Below, one piece after another: positions 59,421-64,000 of a DNA stretch of 64,000 bases. How positions within the stretch are numbered: the first letter of the stretch is position 1; each line of letters begins with the position of its first letter. The DNA lies in assembly GCA_026874595.1 (NCBI GenBank), contig CM049317.1:43488401-43552400 (forward strand), in the 5' to 3' direction. The notes below the pieces were generated by a model. That model worked only from the letters and a program-made list of their open reading frames with translations. It was not told the DNA's origin and did not search any database. Position numbers and translations under genes: made by a program. The DNA is from Sipunculus nudus. Taxonomy: Eukaryota; Annelida; Sipuncula; Golfingiida; Sipunculidae.

Positions 59421-59649
59421 TGTGTACCTCCTAGTTTCTACACAAAGATTATGACCACTTGTTCGTAACCTTTCAAGGCAATGTTGGCCTGATTTAATAT
59501 CATACAAATATTTATCAATATGTAAGCTAGACTTAAAATAGGCCTAACTGTACAACCCCAGTGTTCCATTTTCCTTCTAGCCTATTTGGCTGAGCTAGTA
59601 ATCAATGTATAAAGATTCATTTTACTTCGTACGTGTTATTCTCATTTGA

Positions 59650-61150
59650 CGGATGCATATTAAGCATATTTCTTCTTGGGAAGCCACCTTTTGCCACGAT
59701 ATAATATCAGCATTGGCCTCACATTCTGTCTTTGCGAGACCAAACAATGTGTGGGTGCTTTACATGCACATGTGGACTTAATATTTATAAGAGAAAATCT
59801 ACTCCAACTGGAATTACACCTAATTCCCCATATATACAGCAGAAGTAGTGCCTTTGGGAACACTAAGATTATACTTTGCAAGACTGAGATGTGCCTTTGC
59901 AATAGATGTTGTCTAAATTGTTTTAACAATTTTTGCAATGTTGTTTCACTGAAGGTGGCCCCCCCAGATATCAGCACCATATATAATAAGTTGGGTTTAT
60001 TGAGGGCAAATTAGGGCAAACATTATTTTAATCAATGATCATCTTTAACTTAAAATAGCTTTTATAGCCATTACTATTAGGTCTGGAAAGTCATATTAAA
60101 AGATCCAGAATTACAGAATAAAAGTCCCACGTAACCAAAGACGTAACACATTCAATCTGTATACTAAAATAAAAGTGTTCTCTTAATAGTCGACCAGTTC
60201 CATTGAAGATTATAACTTTGGTCTTCCTGAGATGTATCCCCAGTGTGCAGGCTTTACAGTAAGTTTGTAAGTTATTTAAACAGGTCTACAGTCCTTCCTC
60301 TGAAGTTGACAATAGAGCAATATCATTAGCAAACAATAAACACCTGACCATTCCAGATCCTAAATACAAAGAAACAGTGTTTTTTACCCAATTCATGTGA
60401 CATATCATGTATATATATCAAGAAAAAGAAGGACTTAATACCTCGCCTGTGTTACTAATTGAAATATCTCGAAAGATGGGGTAACTCCACATTTTGTCTT
60501 GACACAACTTCTTACATAAGAGTACGTGCTTTTAACAGTATTATAGAAGTTACCGTTATAATGCCTAAAGATAACAGTTTATAAAGGAGTCCATTCCACC
60601 AGACCTTGTCAAAGGCTGTACGCAGGTCCACAAAACATATATAATATAAAGCTTATCATTTATCTTTGTGTACTTGTCTATAATACTCTTCAAAACAAAC
60701 ATGTGATCAGATGTAAGTAAATCTTCCCTTGTTCCAATATTATTTCGTGTCCAAAAACAGACAATCCCGTCAAAAAGATCTTGTAGATCTTTGACAACTG
60801 AACTCGAGTATTGCGGGCTAAGGTAATCAATAGCCAAGTACATATCATGATGCATCTTGTAAAAGGATTTTTATAATTTCAGCCATAATACATGTTTCTG
60901 CATATACGCTGACCTCACATGCAGCAGTAACCTGCTAGCTATATATTTTTCTTAACTAATGCAGCAATACCTCCAGATTATTTTTTCGGTGTTATATTTT
61001 TGGTCTGTTTAATTGTGAAACAGTTTTATATAACCTTCAATGTTACCTGACATATCTATGTGAGAGTGAGTTTACACTAGACCTATAATATCATGCTTTT
61101 TAATGCATTTTCACTTCAGGCTTTTACTTGAAGCCATTACTCCATCAGTA
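59650..61150 (-). pseudogene. Non-LTR retrotransposon remnant, endonuclease and reverse transcriptase
   Basis: Reading the minus strand, fragments in changing frames resemble a Jockey/CR1/L2-type ORF2. An endonuclease-like part (HDIIGLV at about 61079-61096, GYIKLFHN at about 61011-61044) comes first, with an in-frame stop. Then TSDHMFVLKSIIDKY-like sequence, the reverse transcriptase A motif region FVDLRTAFDKVWW (60587-60634) and LLFANDIALLS (60306-60338), where the usual first Asp of the FADD motif is Asn. A KTKVIIF block at about 60205 and a C-terminal part (59660-60015) follow. Frameshifts, stops and a gap between endonuclease and reverse transcriptase show it is dead. It is a retrotransposon, not a viral gene. 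The exact clade is unsure. Confidence 0.8.
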
Positions 61151-61254
61151 CCATTTACAAATCTTTGAATTTTCCATGCTGATAGAGTGAGATTATAACT
61201 CATTATTAGTATTTTATGGTTTTACTCACATGATTTGGTAGCCCAGAATTATTT

Positions 61255-61920
61255 CCCCTGTTCTCATATCGGTATTATTTGAAATATGTATAAGATTAAT
61301 AGTTTACAATTATACTGCAGCTGAATATAACATATATAAACCGTGTCCTTATAATATAATAACATAATAAGAGTAAAAACTGTTTCACCTGCTCCCACAT
61401 GCATAAACATCACTTGATACGGGTATTATATCAATATAGTTTATAGTAATACTTCAATTGAATATAGCAACAGACAGTCTTCTAATGATATAAGAACAGT
61501 CAATACTGTTTCAACTGCTCCTACACGTCGGAATCATTTGACACGGGTATTATATCAATAGTTTATAGTAATACTGCAAATAAATATAACAACAGACAGT
61601 CTTCTACTGATATAATAACAGTTAAAACAGCAATTGAATATAGTGATAGACAATCTCCTGAACATATAATGATAGTAAATACTGTTTTACCTGCTCCCAC
61701 ATGCATAAACATAACTTGACACAGATGTCATATCAATAAAGTCTGCAGTAATATGAATATAGCAATAGAAGTCTTCTAATAATATAGTAATAGTAAGCAC
61801 TGTTTCACCTTCTCCTACATCAATATCAATTGGCACATGAATTATATTAATACTCTTTACAGTAATTTGCAATATTTAAGTATAGCAATAAACAGTCTCC
61901 GATATAATATACTATTAGTG
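61255..61920. repeat. Minisatellite, ~120-127 bp units
   Basis: CTGTTTCACCTGCTCC-like phrases at about 61380, 61507, 61682 and 61800, with 'tattatatcaata' and 'aacagacagtcttct' in fixed order. One unit lacks part of its sequence, so that interval is about 175 bp. Confidence 0.75.
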
Positions 61921-62073
61921 AAGTCAGTATGTTAAGTTGACAATAAACCCACTATTGTAAGAAGTATCCATGGATACTTTTCTGATAAAACGAAATACAA
62001 CTTCTTGATTGTTTTGAGTATTTGTTTTAACATCATATGATCTGTATCTATATTTGCATAGCTATAGTATCAA

Positions 62074-62334
62074 TCATCGTCCACAAGATTTGGTACGTCT
62101 GCATGTGGCTGCTGCGTGGCCCACCAATGTTGAGTCTCTTATCTGGAACTGACGCCGGCCATTTCTGAACACTTCATTGTTATCAACATCTTTATCTTGT
62201 GCATGCCAGTTGTCTTTGCTTCTTCCTCCATTGGGGATAGGATGTCGCATCTCTTGTTTAGCTGCTCCATATCTCCTAGACGTATGGTTCTGTTCCAACC
62301 TTGGATTGTTATTGGGCCCTCCTTTTCTAGCCAC
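62074..62334 (-). pseudogene. Possible gag/ORF1 zinc-knuckle relic, weak
   Basis: An 86-codon frame, hydrophilic and rich in Arg, Asn and Gln, ending GHAAATCRRTKSCGR. GHxxxxC and the following CxxxxxC spacing are reminiscent of a CCHC knuckle in retroelement ORF1 proteins, but the two leading Cys are absent. It lies upstream of the retrotransposon remnant in the same orientation, where an ORF1 would be expected. It may equally be chance. Confidence 0.2.
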
Positions 62335-62405
62335 AGCTTGGTAACTCCGATCGGGGTTTGTTTAGCAATGCGGAATATCTAGAGCCGTACGCAAGGCTTG
62401 TGTTA

Positions 62406-62613
62406 CGACCCATAATGTAATAACTGGCCCATAATGTAATAACGGCCCATATTGTAATAAAAACGACCCATAATGTAATAATAGCCCATAATGTAATAAA
62501 AAACGGCCCATATTGTAATAACTATACCCTGCCCATATTGTAATAAAATCGCATTTGGGTAAAACGGCCCATATTGTAATAAAATCGAAGGTGGGTAAAA
62601 CGGCCAATAATTT
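62406..62613. repeat. Minisatellite arm, left
   Basis: About ten variable units (17-25 bp) of CGGCCCATATTGTAATAA. It is the reverse complement of the array at 63756-64000. Confidence 0.88.
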
Positions 62614-62835
62614 TATAAATCAAAGTTCATGCAAATTAACTTAGACAATTCAAATATTGACTTCTCGTGACACGAATGTGTAAGTGAACATACATGTATG
62701 AAAAACCACTGGATTACATAGTGACTATTTGTTTAAAACGGTGACCAAGCTAATATGAGCGAAATATGGCCATGATTTATGATTATTCTTTTGTTGAATC
62801 AGTGTTTAAATAGGATGATAAAGTATTTAAACAAG

Positions 62836-62838
<3 letters not shown>

Positions 62839-62884
<46 letters not shown>
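62839..62884. repeat. (AT)23 microsatellite
   Basis: Uninterrupted AT dinucleotides. Confidence 0.95.
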
Positions 62885-62886
<2 letters not shown>

Positions 62887-63452
62887 CCAAAATGTAAATA
62901 TTTTGTCAATTATAACAGATAAAATATACAAAACTCTCATTATCAGTATATTTGAATGTATTTTAATTCTTTTTAAAATATAAATGAAAGTTTAAATTTC
63001 AGTGCGTTTTGCTCAATGTATCATAGAGAATATTTTATATGATCTCTCGAAACCTCCCGAGATTTGGAAATTATAAATGGAGGTACTGCTGCAATTTTTT
63101 GGTGCCTATATATGTATTGGTTAAGATGTCTTAGGTTAACATGTATATCACGTCGCATAGATTAAGAGCTTTCAACGCACGTATTTGAAGTTAAAACCTG
63201 GATGCGTTATTCGTGCGATTCAAGAGTTTACAATTTATTTTTTTAAATAATTAGCCCAAACAACAAAACAACAATTTGAAAATGCCGGTTTCTGTGTTCT
63301 AGAGGTAGAGCATAGGGCGCAGAGCGGGGAGATTCAGGGGCGTAGCCAGGTTTGAGGGAGGGCAGGGGGCCATGATTAGTGGCGGATCTAGAAATTCGAA
63401 AGTTGTAGGGGGGGGGGCGCTAATATGCATACATGGGTACTATGAAAACTGT

Positions 63453-63461
63453 TATATATAC

Positions 63462-63532
<71 letters not shown>

Positions 63533-63594
63533 TATATTATTATTATTAAAATAATAATAATAATTATTATTATATTATTATTATTATTATTATA
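63453..63594. repeat. (TA)n followed by (TTA/AAT)n microsatellites
   Basis: TA repeats with two G interruptions to about 63538, then ATTATT/AATAAT repeats that can fold back on themselves. The frame of 60 codons here is a Tyr-Ile repeat artefact. Confidence 0.92.
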
Positions 63595-63755
63595 CGTAAT
63601 ATTTTAGTGGTTGAAAATATTATTTTTTTATTCAATTGTGAACCATGGTTTCATTGAGGTTAGTAACAGGTTCATGGAGAGGGTATGGAAGGGGGCAGGA
63701 TATTATGTAAATGACACTAAGCGTGTGACCTGTCATTCTTGAGCTTAAACATATG

Positions 63756-64000
63756 TTATTACAATATAAATATGTTATTACAATATGGGTCGTTTTTCCC
63801 ACTTCCCGTTTTATTACAATATGGGTAGGGTATGATTATTACAATATGGGTCGTTTTTATTACAATATGGGCCGTTATTACAATATGGGCCGTTTTTTAT
63901 TACATTATGGGCCGTTATTACAGTATGGGCCAGTTTTACTACAATATGGGCAGGGTATGATTATTACATTATGGGTCGTTTTTATTACAATATGGGCCGT
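63756..64000. repeat. Minisatellite arm, right (continues past window)
   Basis: Units of TTATTACAATATGGGCCG with variants TCG and CAGGGTATGA. Confidence 0.88.

Larger units (their letters stand above)
62406..64000. mobile_element. Candidate element with inverted minisatellite ends (incomplete)
   Basis: Arms at 62406-62613 and 63756-64000+ are built of the same short unit in opposite orientation, around about 1.14 kb of AT-rich sequence with microsatellites and the phrase 'aggggcgtagccagg'. The right arm runs off the window. No coding signal. A transposon with repetitive TIRs is one reading; two inverted satellite blocks is another. Confidence 0.5.

Noticed and set aside
63372-63554. A 60-codon open frame ending in Tyr-Ile repeats
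   Set aside because: It is a translation of the TA microsatellite.

Overview
This window looks like animal nuclear DNA, AT-rich and almost entirely built from transposable elements. I see no intact protein-coding gene, tRNA, rRNA or CRISPR array. The best guess for the host is a bivalve or related mollusc. The dominant elements have the layout of bivalve 'pearl' elements and insect DINE/HINE elements (non-autonomous Helentron/Helitron relatives): a short unique 5' head, tandem core repeats, an (ACGG)n or CGG microsatellite and a 3' hairpin. The host assignment is inference. The only recognisable protein remnant is a broken non-LTR retrotransposon (endonuclease plus reverse transcriptase) at about 59.65-61.15 kb on the minus strand.

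I name the repeated families by their termini. A: head AACAAGGGACCCATGGGTCA..GCTCAGCTG, tail hairpin TAGCTCAG..CTGAGCTA then AAAA. B: head AACAAGGCCTACAGGCC..GCGAACCTGTG, tail CACAGGTTCGCTAAAAA. C: head CTAGAATACGGGTAGTCG..TATCCGCC, tail GGCGGATACAA. D: head CTAGACATTTC..TATCGCCCGACA, tail TGTCTGGCGATACAA. F is an A-related family rich in TGACCTTTGACCT. G is a family with a TATCCCC/GGGGATA tail hairpin. In A to D the head carries the inverted complement of a sequence next to the tail, and the head also holds its own small palindrome.

Layout. 0.3-10 kb: B element, split by an A element, itself split by a second A element. 10-13.2 kb: more B and C core. 13.7-23.5 kb: the deepest nest, A containing A containing B containing one C and one D. 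23.7-26.5 kb: a chimera with A head, C core, B tail and A tail. 26.5-28.8 kb: G repeats with a TIR transposon inserted. 28.8-39.8 kb: small A elements, then B containing A containing C, then another B. 40-45.3 kb: fragments, F repeats, a mini B element and a large foldback. 45.3-50.7 kb: F/A element containing a 2.66-kb A element. 50.8-55.9 kb: mostly single-copy sequence. 55.9-57.05 kb: a clean C element between the arms of an inverted repeat. 57-64 kb: tandem repeats, a G26 run, a GC-rich patch, the retrotransposon relic, a minisatellite, and an element edged by inverted minisatellite arms.

The most notable signal is shared by otherwise unlike cores of families A, B, C and D: a 12-bp palindrome, GGTGGCGCCACC, followed at nearly fixed distance (86-90 bp, mostly 88) by GAGATAT or a close variant. 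Comparing filled sites with paralogous empty sites inside the window shows that C and D inserted at AA|T and A inserted beside an A-run, all without target-site duplication. This supports a rolling-circle type of transposition. No autonomous Rep/helicase gene is visible.
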